Shown: positions 1 through 9,770, counted from the stretch's first letter. The stretch is DNA of 64,000 nt from Winogradskyella bathintestinalis (GCF_030407435.1 NZ_JASDDK010000002.1:590702-654701); one strand, 5' to 3'. Program-made: numbers and translations. The notes: generated by a model not told the origin, from the letters alone.

Positions 1-904
1 CTTAATATCCCATTACTTATTAAATTTTAACGGTCCAATTTCTTTACTTCTCGCTGCAGTTTTGGCACCTACAGATCCTGCTTTAGCGTCTGAAATTCAA
101 CTGAACAAAAAGCAGTCCGTCGAATCTAAGAATGTTGGCATTCAGTATAATTTAACTGCTGAGGCCGGATTGAATGACGGCTTGGCATTTCCTTTCGTGT
201 TTTTAGCAATTTTATGGTCTAAGCAAAATGCATTAGGAGTTGAGGAATGGAAAGAATGGCTAAGTTATTATGTACTCTATAAAGTAGCTATCGGGACTTT
301 AATTGGAGCGGTCATAGGGTTTTGTTATAGCTATTTTACCAAAAAATTATCAAATAATTATGAGCGTAAAATACATCAAGCTTTTGTGGCACTTTCTTTA
401 ACATTTATCTCTTACGGATTAGCTGAAATGCTCAATTCGTATGGCTTTTTGAGTGTATTTTTTACTGGTCTATTTGCCAATTACCATAAACATACTAAAG
501 ATATAAAAACAGAAAGTGATCCAAATTTAGATTTTATAACCAATACGGAGAAATTTTTAATTACGTTTTGGATGATTTTCTTCGGTGGCTCCGTTATGGC
601 TGGAATATTAAATTTTATAACCTTGCCGACATTTATCTTTGCCTGTTTTTTGGTTCTAATTGCTAGACCTCTATTAGGATACATCAGCTTGAAAAGAACA
701 GGACTGGATAAAGGAAAACGATTAGCTATATCATTTTTGGGAATTAGAGGTATCGGCTCTGTTTTTTATCTCACTTACGCCATTAAGCATGGACAGTTTA
801 ATGATTTAAACCACATTTTTTCAATCGTGGCGTTAGTCATTTTAATTTCCATTTTAATACATGGATTTTCAGCAAAACGAATTATGAAAACTTTTGAAAA
901 ATAA
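1..904 (+). CDS. Cation/proton antiporter, CPA1/NhaP type (5' truncated by the window)
   Basis: The reading frame is already open at base 2 and runs to the stop at 902-904, so the true start lies outside the window; the TTG at 62 is an internal Leu codon. About 300 C-terminal residues are visible, with many hydrophobic helices typical of an inner-membrane secondary transporter. The stretch reading PISLLLAAVLAPTDPALASE near the left edge carries the TDPA signature of the ion-binding helix of CPA1 Na+(K+)/H+ exchangers, and a second conserved patch (GIRGIGSVFYL, around base 740) matches the arginine-containing helix of the same family. Such proteins exchange Na+ or K+ for protons across the cytoplasmic membrane. 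There is no long C-terminal regulatory domain. Family assignment is good; ion specificity cannot be read from the sequence. Confidence 0.85.
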   Translation, partial: LISHYLLNFNGPISLLLAAVLAPTDPALASEIQLNKKQSVESKNVGIQYNLTAEAGLNDGLAFPFVFLAILWSKQNALGVEEWKEWLSYYVLYKVAIGTLIGAVIGFCYSYFTKKLSNNYERKIHQAFVALSLTFISYGLAEMLNSYGFLSVFFTGLFANYHKHTKDIKTESDPNLDFITNTEKFLITFWMIFFGGSVMAGILNFITLPTFIFACFLVLIARPLLGYISLKRTGLDKGKRLAISFLGIRGIGSVFYLTYAIKHGQFNDLNHIFSIVALVILISILIHGFSAKRIMKTFEK

Positions 905-917
905 GGTTTCCTTTCAT

Positions 918-1904
918 CTAATTCAATTTCTTTTTTAGCATACACAACACACCAATTTCTTCTCGCGAAAGATTTTCATTCACCTTTAAAAGTCGTGAAA
1001 TCTCCTTTTGAAAATAATTAATGGTTTTGCCATCTATATATTCATCTATTACGCGCGGATCAATGTAAGAACTACGGGCAACCGATGGAGTATTTCCTAG
1101 TCTTTCGCTCACCTTAATTACGGCCTCACGAATATTATTATCTAATTCTTTTTGATCTTGTTCTTTAGACAAACCAATTTCGTCTAATGCCAACGCTGCA
1201 ATTACAGTTCCTGCCCATGTTCTAAAATCCTTGGTAGAAAATTCTTCTCCCATAATTTCTTTAATGTAGTTATTAAGATGATCACTTTTCACATCATGCT
1301 TTACTCCTGCTTCATCTATAAACTTAAATATTTCATAACCAGGCAAATCATCTATTTCCTTTACTATTTTGGCTAACTTCTTATCAACAATATGACGCTC
1401 TTGTGCCTTTCCAGATTTTCCCTTGTAACTAAATACGAGTTCCTCACCTTCAATCTGCAAATGTTTACTTCTCATTGTGGTTAGGCCATAACTACTATTC
1501 TCTTTAGCGTAATAGTCATTACCTGGCCGAAAATAAGCCGCCTCTAAAAGACGTACCATACAGGCCAATACTTTCTCTTTAGATAATTTTCGTTTTCTAA
1601 GGTGTTGCCCTGTAACTCGCCTCATATGTTCTATATTATCGGCAAATTTAACAATGCGGTCAAATTTTTCTTGATTCTGCTTTTCTCTAAATTTAGGGTT
1701 ATAGATATACTGTTTGCGATTTTTATCATCACGACCTACCACTAATATTTTAGCATTTTTTTTGGCACTAATCTCTACATCGGTCCACGCTGGTGGAATA
1801 ACTAGAGATTTAAACCACAATTTTAATTTTTTGTCTTTTATGGTTTGATTAGAGTCATCGACATAGCGAAAGCCTCTTCCATGTTTTCTACGGTAATACA
1901 TCAT
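918..1904 (-). CDS. DNA topoisomerase IB, bacterial/poxvirus-like
   Basis: A 328-residue protein with the layout of bacterial type IB topoisomerases. These relax supercoils of either sign through a 3'-phosphotyrosyl intermediate and need no ATP. The N-terminal domain contains the WTDVEIS region. The catalytic domain shows YGLTTMRSKH (first active-site Arg), a KGKSGKAQ loop with the catalytic Lys, DFRTWAGT (second Arg) and the nucleophile Tyr280 in SVARSSYIDP. The residue before the tyrosine motif where eukaryotic enzymes have His falls in GNTP, as in other bacterial members. The gene is monocistronic, converges with the antiporter (13 bases apart), and its ATG at 1904 begins MMYYRRKHGRGF. Length is normal for the family. 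Confidence 0.93.
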   Translation of the reverse strand: MMYYRRKHGRGFRYVDDSNQTIKDKKLKLWFKSLVIPPAWTDVEISAKKNAKILVVGRDDKNRKQYIYNPKFREKQNQEKFDRIVKFADNIEHMRRVTGQHLRKRKLSKEKVLACMVRLLEAAYFRPGNDYYAKENSSYGLTTMRSKHLQIEGEELVFSYKGKSGKAQERHIVDKKLAKIVKEIDDLPGYEIFKFIDEAGVKHDVKSDHLNNYIKEIMGEEFSTKDFRTWAGTVIAALALDEIGLSKEQDQKELDNNIREAVIKVSERLGNTPSVARSSYIDPRVIDEYIDGKTINYFQKEISRLLKVNENLSREEIGVLCMLKKKLN

Positions 1905-1999
1905 TTTGCCTAATTAAGAACATATAAAATAACTACTTTATTAAGACAAGGATTAACTCAAAAGCTATTAAATGTATCTATTTCAGCACAATGTTATTA

Positions 2000-3421
2000 T
2001 CATAAATTAGTTCCTCTATAATAATCCAAAACTTTTACTCGTAGTAAATATTCGTACTTTGCATTAGCTAAATTTACTTTAGCATTATCTAGATTATTTT
2101 TACTGGTGATATAGTTCAAGAAATTAGAAACACCATTTTTAAACCTTATGTCGTTGATACGATATGATTCTTCGTAGGCTTTTACCTGTTTTTCTAAACT
2201 ATGGTGACGTTTATAAACGGCTTCCATATCAAAGTGAACTTGGGCAATCGCATTTCTAATTTCTAAATGTGTGCGCTCTAATTCTAAAACAGATTCCTTT
2301 ACTTTTATTTTTTCGAGTGCGACGTTATTTTTGGCTCTAAAACCATTGAAAATCGGAACATTAACAGCAATACCTACAACGGTGTTTAGATTATTATCTA
2401 ATTGATCGGTATAGCTAATATCGCCAGATGAAAATGCTGTTTCCTCTGTTATAATCGGTAAATCTTGTCCATCTATAGTTACAAAATCTCCTGTTTCTAC
2501 AAAATTTGTTCCGTTTGATGTGAATAATTCTGCAGCGCTAGAATAGTTAGTGTTTAAACCCCCGAATATAGATATGGCTGGTGTAAATTGTGATTTTGCA
2601 ACACTCACTCCTTTTTCAGCAGCATCAATTCGTATAGCTTGCGCTTTAAAGATCGCTAAGTTTTGTACTGCTTCAACAAATACTTCATCGGCTGATAAAT
2701 TATATTTTTCAAAATCTAGAATCAATGTTTTCGGATCTATTACAACATTTTCCTCTAAATTTAACAGTTGTAACAAGCTTAACTTAGCATTGTTCAAACT
2801 GGTTTCAGATACTAAAACACTGGTTTCATCACTAGCGACTTGCCCTAAAATATCTGCATAATCTGCAGGGTTTCCTGATTCATTTTCGTAGAAATCTTCT
2901 TGAATTTCGACTTGAGCGTTGGTAGTTTCCAAACGTGCTTTTGCCAATGCTAAAAGGTCTTTTGCATTCAATACTTGAAGATAAGCTAGTGTCACATTAA
3001 GTATTAAATCTTGTTGCGCGGCTTCAATTTCCATTTCTGAAGCTTTTTTATTCAAACGATTTTGTTTCGCTGAATTTAATAATCGAAATCCGTTGAAAAT
3101 GGTCAAATCTAAACTCAATCCCATATTAGAAAATGTCAATTCCTGATTGATATAATTATTGGTAAAAGGATCGATACTTCTACCGTCATTAACGCCCAAG
3201 TTAAAATCACCATTAATACTAGGTAGTAAGTTAGCTTTAGATTGTTGATAATCTACTTTAGCCGAACTTGCCGATAGTTTGGTTGATTGCAAATTGAGAT
3301 TATTTTCTAAAGCAATAGAAATGCATTCTTGTAAAGTATAGCTCTTATTGATTCTGTTTTGAGCAAAACCCGCCCAATTAATCAGTGATAGGATGATTAG
3401 TAATATCAGTTTATAAATCAT
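2000..3421 (-). CDS. TolC-family outer-membrane efflux channel
   Basis: A 473-residue protein with a clear signal peptide (residues 1-20, ending GFAQ) and two repeats of long alpha-helical hairpins separated by strand segments (for example LNLQSTKLSASSAKVDYQQ and LNNTVVGIAVNVPIFNGFR-type strands). This is the fold of OEP/TolC trimeric channels, which carry exported substrate across the periplasm and outer membrane. It is the last gene of the minus-strand unit starting at 9690, 11 bases after the ATPase at 3433-4110, so it is very likely the outer-membrane exit duct of the MacAB-like transporter encoded upstream. A poorly conserved insertion around residues 290-340 is probably an extracellular loop. 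The family is certain; the substrate is unknown. Confidence 0.93.
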   Translation of the reverse strand: MIYKLILLIILSLINWAGFAQNRINKSYTLQECISIALENNLNLQSTKLSASSAKVDYQQSKANLLPSINGDFNLGVNDGRSIDPFTNNYINQELTFSNMGLSLDLTIFNGFRLLNSAKQNRLNKKASEMEIEAAQQDLILNVTLAYLQVLNAKDLLALAKARLETTNAQVEIQEDFYENESGNPADYADILGQVASDETSVLVSETSLNNAKLSLLQLLNLEENVVIDPKTLILDFEKYNLSADEVFVEAVQNLAIFKAQAIRIDAAEKGVSVAKSQFTPAISIFGGLNTNYSSAAELFTSNGTNFVETGDFVTIDGQDLPIITEETAFSSGDISYTDQLDNNLNTVVGIAVNVPIFNGFRAKNNVALEKIKVKESVLELERTHLEIRNAIAQVHFDMEAVYKRHHSLEKQVKAYEESYRINDIRFKNGVSNFLNYITSKNNLDNAKVNLANAKYEYLLRVKVLDYYRGTNL

Positions 3422-3432
3422 AATTTTTTTTC

Positions 3433-4110
3433 TTATTCTGAAACTATTTTGCCATCCAGAAGATTAATAATTCGTGAACCATAAGAGGCATTTTCTTCAG
3501 AATGTGTCGCTTGGATTATGGTCCCACCTGCCTTATTCAAATCTGAAAAAAGCTCCATGATTTCTTCACTTTGCTTTGAGTTTAGATTTCCTGTCGGTTC
3601 ATCGGCTAAGATTAATTTTGGTTTTCCGATTAAAGCTCTAGCTACACCAACCAATTGTTGTTGCCCACCGCTCAATTGCACCGGAAACAAATCTTTTTTT
3701 CCAACAATATTAAAACGATCTAACATATCGGCTACCATGGCTTTTCTTTCGGACGATTTTACATTTTTGTAAAGCAGTGGTGTTTCGATATTTTCGTAAA
3801 CCGTGAGTTCATCAATTAAATGATAAGCTTGAAATACAAAACCGATGTATTCCTTATAGAGTTTGGAACGGTTTTTCTCCTTCATGCGATGTACTGGTTC
3901 ACCTAAAAACACATATCCGCCATCGGTAAAACTATCTAACATTCCTATACAATTTAATAAGGTAGATTTTCCAGATCCCGATGGTCCCATAAGTGAAATA
4001 AATTCACCCTCTTCTACAGTTAAATTAATATTATCGAGTAATGTAACTTTGTTACTTCCAGAATTAACGGTTCTTGAGGCTTCGTTTATGCTTAACAACT
4101 TGTTTTTCAT
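3433..4110 (-). CDS. ABC transporter ATP-binding protein, MacB/LolD type (copy 1)
   Basis: A 225-residue nucleotide-binding subunit. Walker A is GPSGSGKST (about residue 41), the ABC signature is LSGGQQQLVGVARAL, Walker B is LILADEPTGNLN, and the switch His is in ATHSEE. The signature loop reads QQQLVGV where the other ATPase in this cluster (17655-18335) has QQQRVAV; the usual Arg after the glutamines is replaced by Leu. The D-loop is also GNLNSK instead of GNLDS. These are mild deviations and the catalytic residues remain. It sits between the DUF2807 gene and the TolC gene and is presumably paired with the permeases at 4938-7322 and 7336-9690. It should be a cytoplasmic-face subunit of a mechanotransmission-type exporter. 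Confidence 0.93.
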   Translation of the reverse strand: MKNKLLSINEASRTVNSGSNKVTLLDNINLTVEEGEFISLMGPSGSGKSTLLNCIGMLDSFTDGGYVFLGEPVHRMKEKNRSKLYKEYIGFVFQAYHLIDELTVYENIETPLLYKNVKSSERKAMVADMLDRFNIVGKKDLFPVQLSGGQQQLVGVARALIGKPKLILADEPTGNLNSKQSEEIMELFSDLNKAGGTIIQATHSEENASYGSRIINLLDGKIVSE

Positions 4111-4176
4111 TTTTTAATTAATTTTATTTAAAACGCATCTAAGTACGCATAACATCTTATTTTATGATAGTGATAT

Positions 4177-4920
4177 CTATTCTATTCGGCTTATAGTGGA
4201 ATCTCCAAAGCTCAATCCCGTTTTCACAGTTGCACTGCCTTTATAGTGCAACTCTGCTTCACCATAAGCTGTAAATTTTATTTGCTCTGATGTATTTATA
4301 GTAAAAACGGCTTCACCATAAGCCTTAAGTTTGGATTCTTTGTTTTCGACCTCAACAAGATTAATTTTACCTTCCCCATACGCTGTAATATTCTGGTGGT
4401 TTGTTTTACCTTTTATAATGATCAATTCACTTTCACCATACACATCTACATCAAATTCCTTAAAATTTATATCATTAAAAGTAACTTGGGACTCTCCATA
4501 GATTTTTAGCTTAAACTTCTCAACTGCAATTAAATTTTCGCAAACAGTCCGCTGTTCACCTCGTAATGAAAGATTATTAATTGTTTTATAAGTGATTACA
4601 ATAGTTAACACTTTTCCGTTGTAAATTGGCACATTTCTTTTAATACCATCAACTTCAATTTTTTGATGTTTAGTGGTTTCTTTGGCATCGTCTAAGTAAA
4701 CGCGAAGTGTTTCTCCACTCACCTCAACGTTAATTTTATCGTCTGGTTCGGTACTATTTAAAATAGTAACCGATGTTTCATCGCCTTGTATAAAAGTGGT
4801 TTCTATATGCGGACTGATAATAACTTTATTAAAATTTTCGACAACTCTTTTGGTTTGAGCTCCGATGTTTTGGTTTATACCAATCACCATTAATATTAGA
4901 ATATATTTATAATTTCTCAT
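4177..4920 (-). CDS. DUF2807 (GIN-domain) secreted beta-helix protein
   Basis: A 247-residue protein with a signal peptide (residues 1-21, ending IGAQ) followed by VVENFNKVIISPHIETTFIQG, the usual opening of the DUF2807 / head-GIN family. The second half is a regular coil repeat: YGE occurs at residues 141, 161, 181, 201 and 219, preceded by RGE at 120 and followed by FGD at 238, a period of about 20 residues as in a parallel beta-helix. The family is secreted and of unknown function; some members are annotated as putative adhesin heads. The gene is embedded in the export operon, 17 bases after the permease at 4938 and 66 bases before the ATPase, which suggests a periplasmic or surface role connected to the transporter. 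Confidence 0.85.
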   Translation of the reverse strand: MRNYKYILILMVIGINQNIGAQTKRVVENFNKVIISPHIETTFIQGDETSVTILNSTEPDDKINVEVSGETLRVYLDDAKETTKHQKIEVDGIKRNVPIYNGKVLTIVITYKTINNLSLRGEQRTVCENLIAVEKFKLKIYGESQVTFNDINFKEFDVDVYGESELIIIKGKTNHQNITAYGEGKINLVEVENKESKLKAYGEAVFTINTSEQIKFTAYGEAELHYKGSATVKTGLSFGDSTISRIE

Positions 4921-4937
4921 GTCTTTTTTTTATTTTA

Positions 4938-7322
4938 CTACTCTTTTCTTAAGCTATTTATAGGATTAGTTAAAGCAGCTTTCATGGCTTGATATCCCAC
5001 CGTAACAAAGGTGATTAAAAACGCTAATACACCAGCAAATAAAAATACCGTCCAACTTATTTCTATGCGATATGCAAAATCTTGCAGCCAATTATTCATA
5101 ACATATAATGCCAAGGGAAAACTAATTACTAATGAGACTAAGACTAATTTTAAAAAGTCCATGGACAGCAATTGTACTATTTTTGGCACACTCGCACCAA
5201 AGACTTTTCTAATGCCTATTTCCTTATGTCGTTGTTCTGCCATAAACGCTGCTAAGCCAAATAGTCCAAGGCAGGCTACTATAATGGCTAATATTGAAAA
5301 TAGTAATCCTATGTTTGCGGTGCGTTGCTCTTTTTCGTAAAGCAACTCGAGTTTTTTATCCAAAAAAGTATATTCGAAAGCGGAATTGGGTGCTACATTT
5401 TTAAACGTCGTTTCAAAATTTAAAATTGTTTCCGTTAACACATCATTTTTAAATCTTACGAGTAAATATGATGCCGGCTCACGAATGGAATTATGAAACG
5501 CATAAGCACCAATTGGGCTATGTAAGGACGCAAAATTAAAATCATCTACAACACCATAGATATAAGCATTATTACCAAGTTGCATCGTTACTTTTTCACC
5601 AATAGCCTCATATGGTGATAGACCTAAAAAATCTACTGTAGTTTTATTTACAATCACTTCAACCAATGTATCGCCTCGTTGTTTGTTTTCTGGCAATAAC
5701 TGACCCGCTATTAATTTAAGTTGCAACACGTCTACAATGTCCCGATCTGCGGTATTGGTCTGTATACTCATACTCACATCGCTGTATGGCTTACTTAAAC
5801 TACGACCACTAACATCCATTCCTGGGTAACCTTGAGCCATAACAACCTTAGAGACATTTGGTAATTTCTCAAAAGCATTTACTAATGCCCTATTTTCTTG
5901 ACCATTCTTTAATCCCGCCGTTGAAATGGCAATTACGTTCTCAGGGTTATAACCCAAGCTTTTGTTTTGGATAAATTCTAATTGTTGTTGGATGACCATA
6001 ACTCCGATAATTAAAATCACAGAAGCCGAAAATTGAACGACGACTAAACTTTTTCTTATCACACTTGTCATTCCTCCTTTACTTTTAGATGGTTGTAGAA
6101 CTTCCTTAGCAGAAAAACGAGACAGATATAAGGCCGGATATGAACCAGAGATTAACGTAGTTACTAACCAAATTAAAACTAACAAACCTAGAATGTGAAA
6201 TGAAAGCAACGAAGAAATATCTAATTGCTGGCCGGTAATGTCGTTAAATATAGGCAATGCCAATGCGGCAAATACAATACCTAAGCTCATGGCGATAAGT
6301 GTAATTAAGCCAGTTTCGACATAGAATCTTGCGACAACTTGCCTTACTGACGCTCCTAATGTTTTATTTATACCTACATCTGTTGCTCGTTTCTGTGACC
6401 GTGCTGTAATTAAATTCATATAATTAATACAAGCAATAACTAGAATTAAAATTGCTAAAGCCGTTAAATTATGAATTTGATTTATATCACCGTTTGTATT
6501 CAAATAACTGTCAGTATATGTTGAAGAATACAGGTGTATGCGCTCTAAAGGTTGAATTGAAAACTTATACCATTGCTCATCTTTTTCAACCTTCGCATCT
6601 AATAAATTCTGAATTTTAGATTCAATATTGTCTACATCTGGGTTACTTGAGTTCAACAGAATAAAGGTCTCGAAACTTGCATTGTTCCAAGTTGGATTTT
6701 TAGCTGAATATTGCATAATAAATGGAGCAACCACATTAAAATTCAGAGAGCTATTTTCTGGAAAATCTTTAAAGACTCCTTTAACTTCATAGGTCTCGTT
6801 ATTATCAATGGTTAACGTTTTTCCTATTGGGTTTTTGTCTCCAAAATAACGCATCGATGTGGTTTGGGACAATAAAACCGTATTAGGGTTATTGAGAACT
6901 TCGGCTCCAGTACCATTTATGATTTCAACATCAAACATTTCAAATATTGAGGCATCAATCCAAAATAACCTTGTCTCTGCAAATACATCATTACCCGCTT
7001 TTATGAATGCTGAACCCCCAAAATCATGCTGTAAAAGTCTTCCAGTATTTTCAATGTCTGGTATATTTGCTTTTAATTCTGGCCCAAGTGCAGAGGGTGC
7101 ACTTGCCCAAGTTTCTATATCATCTCTAGTGGTGTTTAAAAGCACTCTATATATACGATCTTTATTAGCGTACATTTTATCGAAACTACGCTCGTTCAAA
7201 ATGAATAAAAACAGTATTATAGTTGTGGCTAAACCAATAGATAACCCTAGAATATTGACTATGGAGAACAGACGATTAGACTTTAAATTTCTCCAGGCTA
7301 ATTTTATATAATTACGTAACAT
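4938..7322 (-). CDS. FtsX/MacB-type ABC transporter permease (paralogue 1 of 5)
   Basis: A 794-residue inner-membrane protein with the duplicated MacB layout: a TM helix (about 18-42), a periplasmic MacB_PCD-like domain, an FtsX block of TM helices, a further TM helix (about 430-450), a second periplasmic domain, and a C-terminal FtsX block (about 675-790). The C-terminal coupling region reads EQRHKEIGIRKVFGAS. The matching N-terminal region reads RSQKRATDVGINKTLGAS, with Asn319 where the four paralogues here have Arg. It ends NPINSLRKE, like the others. It is the second gene of the unit that starts at 9690 (13-base gap). By family it should transmit ATP-driven movement to the periplasm rather than move substrate across the inner membrane. 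Confidence 0.92.
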   Translation of the reverse strand: MLRNYIKLAWRNLKSNRLFSIVNILGLSIGLATTIILFLFILNERSFDKMYANKDRIYRVLLNTTRDDIETWASAPSALGPELKANIPDIENTGRLLQHDFGGSAFIKAGNDVFAETRLFWIDASIFEMFDVEIINGTGAEVLNNPNTVLLSQTTSMRYFGDKNPIGKTLTIDNNETYEVKGVFKDFPENSSLNFNVVAPFIMQYSAKNPTWNNASFETFILLNSSNPDVDNIESKIQNLLDAKVEKDEQWYKFSIQPLERIHLYSSTYTDSYLNTNGDINQIHNLTALAILILVIACINYMNLITARSQKRATDVGINKTLGASVRQVVARFYVETGLITLIAMSLGIVFAALALPIFNDITGQQLDISSLLSFHILGLLVLIWLVTTLISGSYPALYLSRFSAKEVLQPSKSKGGMTSVIRKSLVVVQFSASVILIIGVMVIQQQLEFIQNKSLGYNPENVIAISTAGLKNGQENRALVNAFEKLPNVSKVVMAQGYPGMDVSGRSLSKPYSDVSMSIQTNTADRDIVDVLQLKLIAGQLLPENKQRGDTLVEVIVNKTTVDFLGLSPYEAIGEKVTMQLGNNAYIYGVVDDFNFASLHSPIGAYAFHNSIREPASYLLVRFKNDVLTETILNFETTFKNVAPNSAFEYTFLDKKLELLYEKEQRTANIGLLFSILAIIVACLGLFGLAAFMAEQRHKEIGIRKVFGASVPKIVQLLSMDFLKLVLVSLVISFPLALYVMNNWLQDFAYRIEISWTVFLFAGVLAFLITFVTVGYQAMKAALTNPINSLRKE

Positions 7323-7335
7323 AATTCTGAAAATA

Positions 7336-9690
7336 TTATTCGGTTTTTAAACTATCTACAGGATTTGCGATTGCTGCCTTAATCGCTTGAAAACTGACAG
7401 TAACCATAGCAATTAACAAGGCTACAATGCCAGCTACTGCAAAAATCCACCAACTAATTTCTATACGATACGCATAATCTTGAAGCCAATTTTCCATCGC
7501 ATACCAAGCTATTGGAATGGCGATTAAAATTGAAACACCTACAAGTTTCAAAAAGTCTTTGGATAATAATCTTATAATACCAGTTACACTTGCTCCTAAC
7601 ACTTTACGGACACCAATCTCTTTACGGCGTTGTTCTGCTGTATATGCCGCTAATCCAAAAAGCCCTAAACATGAAATTAGAATCGCGAGCAAGGCGAACA
7701 GTTGCGAAAGCTTACCCATAAGTTGTTCGCTTTTAAATTTGGCATTAAAAGTATCATCAACAAAAGAATACTCAAAAGGATAGGCTGGATTGTATTTTTT
7801 CATGATTCCCTTTACCGTACGTAATACCTCGTTAGTCGCAACTTGATGATTTGTTTTAAGGTACATGAAACTCGCTTCATCATGATAATTAAAGAATAAT
7901 ACAGGATCGCTTGCTCCATACATATCATCATATAAAAAATCTTGAACCACACCTATAACGGTATACAAATCCCCATGTCTATTAATTTGTTTACCAACAG
8001 CACTACCACTTCCCATTAATTTTGAAAATGACTCAGTAATTAAAACACTAGAACTGTCCTTAGCTTTGTTTTCACTAAACCCTCTCCCTTCCGCAAGCTT
8101 TATCCCTGCGGTTTCCAAAAAATCAGAACTTATATATCTATAGGAAATCAGCACATCTTCGGTGTTTGTACCTCCGGTCCATTTTAGACCAGAGCCGTTA
8201 TTGCCACCATCCAAAATGCCCGAGTTATTTAACCCCACACTTTCTATAGCTTTAGAGTTAACAAGATTTTCTTTAATTATATCGAATTTCTCTATTATAG
8301 TGCCGTTAACTTTCATTGAAATTAACTGCTCTTTATCGTACCCTAAATCTCTATTTTTTACATATTGTATTTGTTGATAGACCAAAATGGTACAAATAAT
8401 AAATACAATAGAAATGGTGAATTGCCCAACGACCAAACCTTTTCTAATGAACGTTGCCGAACCTTGAGTTACTTTTAAGCCCTTTAGAACTTCTACTGGT
8501 TTGAATGAAGACAGATAAAATGCAGGATATAGTCCTGCGAAAATACCACAGACCATAGTGATTCCACATAAGAAGACGAGATGTAATGGTTGTGTTAATC
8601 CTAAAGTTAGACTTTTATCAATTAGCAAATTAAATTGTGGTAACAAAAGAAAAAGTAACAACGCACTAACTAAAGCTGCTATAAAAGCCAATATCAACGC
8701 CTCAGAAATAAACTGAATAATTAAACGAGAACGCCCCGATCCCATTGCTTTTCTAACACCGACTTCATTAGCTCTTTTTTCACTTCTTGCTGTCGATAAA
8801 TTCATAAAATTGATGCAAGCGATGAGTAAAATAATTAAAGCGATTATGGTAAATAATCGAACCGAATCAATACGACCTCCTACTTGTATACCATTTTCAA
8901 AATGATCTCTTAAATGCCAATCTTTAATAGAATGTAAAAATGCTTTCGCATCACTTTCATTTGTTTTTTTCTCAAGCAAATTACGAACTTGCCCGTCTAC
9001 AGCACTAAAATTAGCTTCTGGGGACAATTCAACAAAAGTGTCAGCAAAAAAACTGCCGTATTCTGCCATCCAATCGTAAGGTTTACTATAACGCTCAAAA
9101 GGTGCTATCCAATGAAATGGAAATGTAATATTGTTTGGAAGATTTTCCATTACACCTGTAATAATGTAACTATCCTTATCATTCACCTTTAAAGTTTTAC
9201 CAACCACTCCCCTATTAGATCCGTAGAGCACCTCTGCCATTTCTTGAGTAATGACTATAGCATTAGGATTATTAAAGGCATTTGTTGCGCTTCCTTCAAT
9301 AAATTTTAAACTAAAAATTTCTATAAAATCTTTATCGACATAGCGGCCAGATCTATTAATTGCGTTATCACCGACCGAAAACAAAAAATCTCTGTGTTTG
9401 GTACGTGCAGCTTTAACTACGCCAGGAATTTCAGTTTTCATCGCTTCAGCTAAAGGCCCAGGTGTAGAACTAAATGTTCTCCACGCTCCATCATATTCTT
9501 GATGGGTGGATACATAATAAATTTGATCCTGCTTTTTAAAGTTGGCATCATAACTCACCTCATCCTCTACCCAAAGAAAAATTAAACTTGCACAAGTAAT
9601 ACCTACAGCTAAACCAAATATGTTTAAAAAACTGTATCCTTTATTCTTCAATAAAGTTCTGAATGCTATTTTGATATAATTGAAAATCAT
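7336..9690 (-). CDS. FtsX/MacB-type ABC transporter permease (paralogue 2 of 5)
   Basis: A 784-residue permease with the same two-block architecture. The first TM helix lies in YSFLNIFGLAVGITCASLIF; the two coupling regions are RSEKRANEVGVRKAMGS and EQRRKEIGVRKVLGAS; the C-terminus is NPVDSLKTE. This is the first gene of a transcription unit: a promoter-like element with dyad operator lies 56-172 bases upstream of its ATG at 9690, inside a 332-base gap that separates it from the upstream permease gene. The downstream genes follow closely (permease, DUF2807, ATPase, TolC). It is paralogous to its neighbours and has no obvious defect. Confidence 0.92.
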   Translation of the reverse strand: MIFNYIKIAFRTLLKNKGYSFLNIFGLAVGITCASLIFLWVEDEVSYDANFKKQDQIYYVSTHQEYDGAWRTFSSTPGPLAEAMKTEIPGVVKAARTKHRDFLFSVGDNAINRSGRYVDKDFIEIFSLKFIEGSATNAFNNPNAIVITQEMAEVLYGSNRGVVGKTLKVNDKDSYIITGVMENLPNNITFPFHWIAPFERYSKPYDWMAEYGSFFADTFVELSPEANFSAVDGQVRNLLEKKTNESDAKAFLHSIKDWHLRDHFENGIQVGGRIDSVRLFTIIALIILLIACINFMNLSTARSEKRANEVGVRKAMGSGRSRLIIQFISEALILAFIAALVSALLLFLLLPQFNLLIDKSLTLGLTQPLHLVFLCGITMVCGIFAGLYPAFYLSSFKPVEVLKGLKVTQGSATFIRKGLVVGQFTISIVFIICTILVYQQIQYVKNRDLGYDKEQLISMKVNGTIIEKFDIIKENLVNSKAIESVGLNNSGILDGGNNGSGLKWTGGTNTEDVLISYRYISSDFLETAGIKLAEGRGFSENKAKDSSSVLITESFSKLMGSGSAVGKQINRHGDLYTVIGVVQDFLYDDMYGASDPVLFFNYHDEASFMYLKTNHQVATNEVLRTVKGIMKKYNPAYPFEYSFVDDTFNAKFKSEQLMGKLSQLFALLAILISCLGLFGLAAYTAEQRRKEIGVRKVLGASVTGIIRLLSKDFLKLVGVSILIAIPIAWYAMENWLQDYAYRIEISWWIFAVAGIVALLIAMVTVSFQAIKAAIANPVDSLKTE

Positions 9691-9745
9691 ATGTCTTTTT
9701 TAATACTGAATTATTGCGTATTTCCAAATTAAACACAACTACCAA

Positions 9746-9770
9746 TTCTATAGAGAAGATAATGCCAAAA
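9746..9770 (-). promoter_or_regulatory. Sigma-54-like promoter element upstream of permease unit B
   Basis: Read on the minus strand the element contains TTTTGGCATTATCTTC followed by TCTATAGAA. It matches the element at 19773-19797 in 23 of 25 positions. TTGGCA fits the -24 half of sigma-54 promoters. The -12 half is poor: ten bases after GG the sequence is TC instead of GC. Transcription would start about 11 bases below 9755, leaving a leader of some 50 bases before the ATG at 9690. That the element is shared is seen directly; its use by sigma-54 is inferred from the -24 match and the adjacent NtrC-type regulator. Confidence 0.55.

Noticed and set aside
4250..4510. Recurring TTCACCATA-type DNA repeats that look like a short repeat array
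   Set aside because: They are the in-frame codons for the YGE coils of the DUF2807 protein, spaced by 60 bases; there are no spacers of unrelated sequence and no cas genes, so this is not a CRISPR array.
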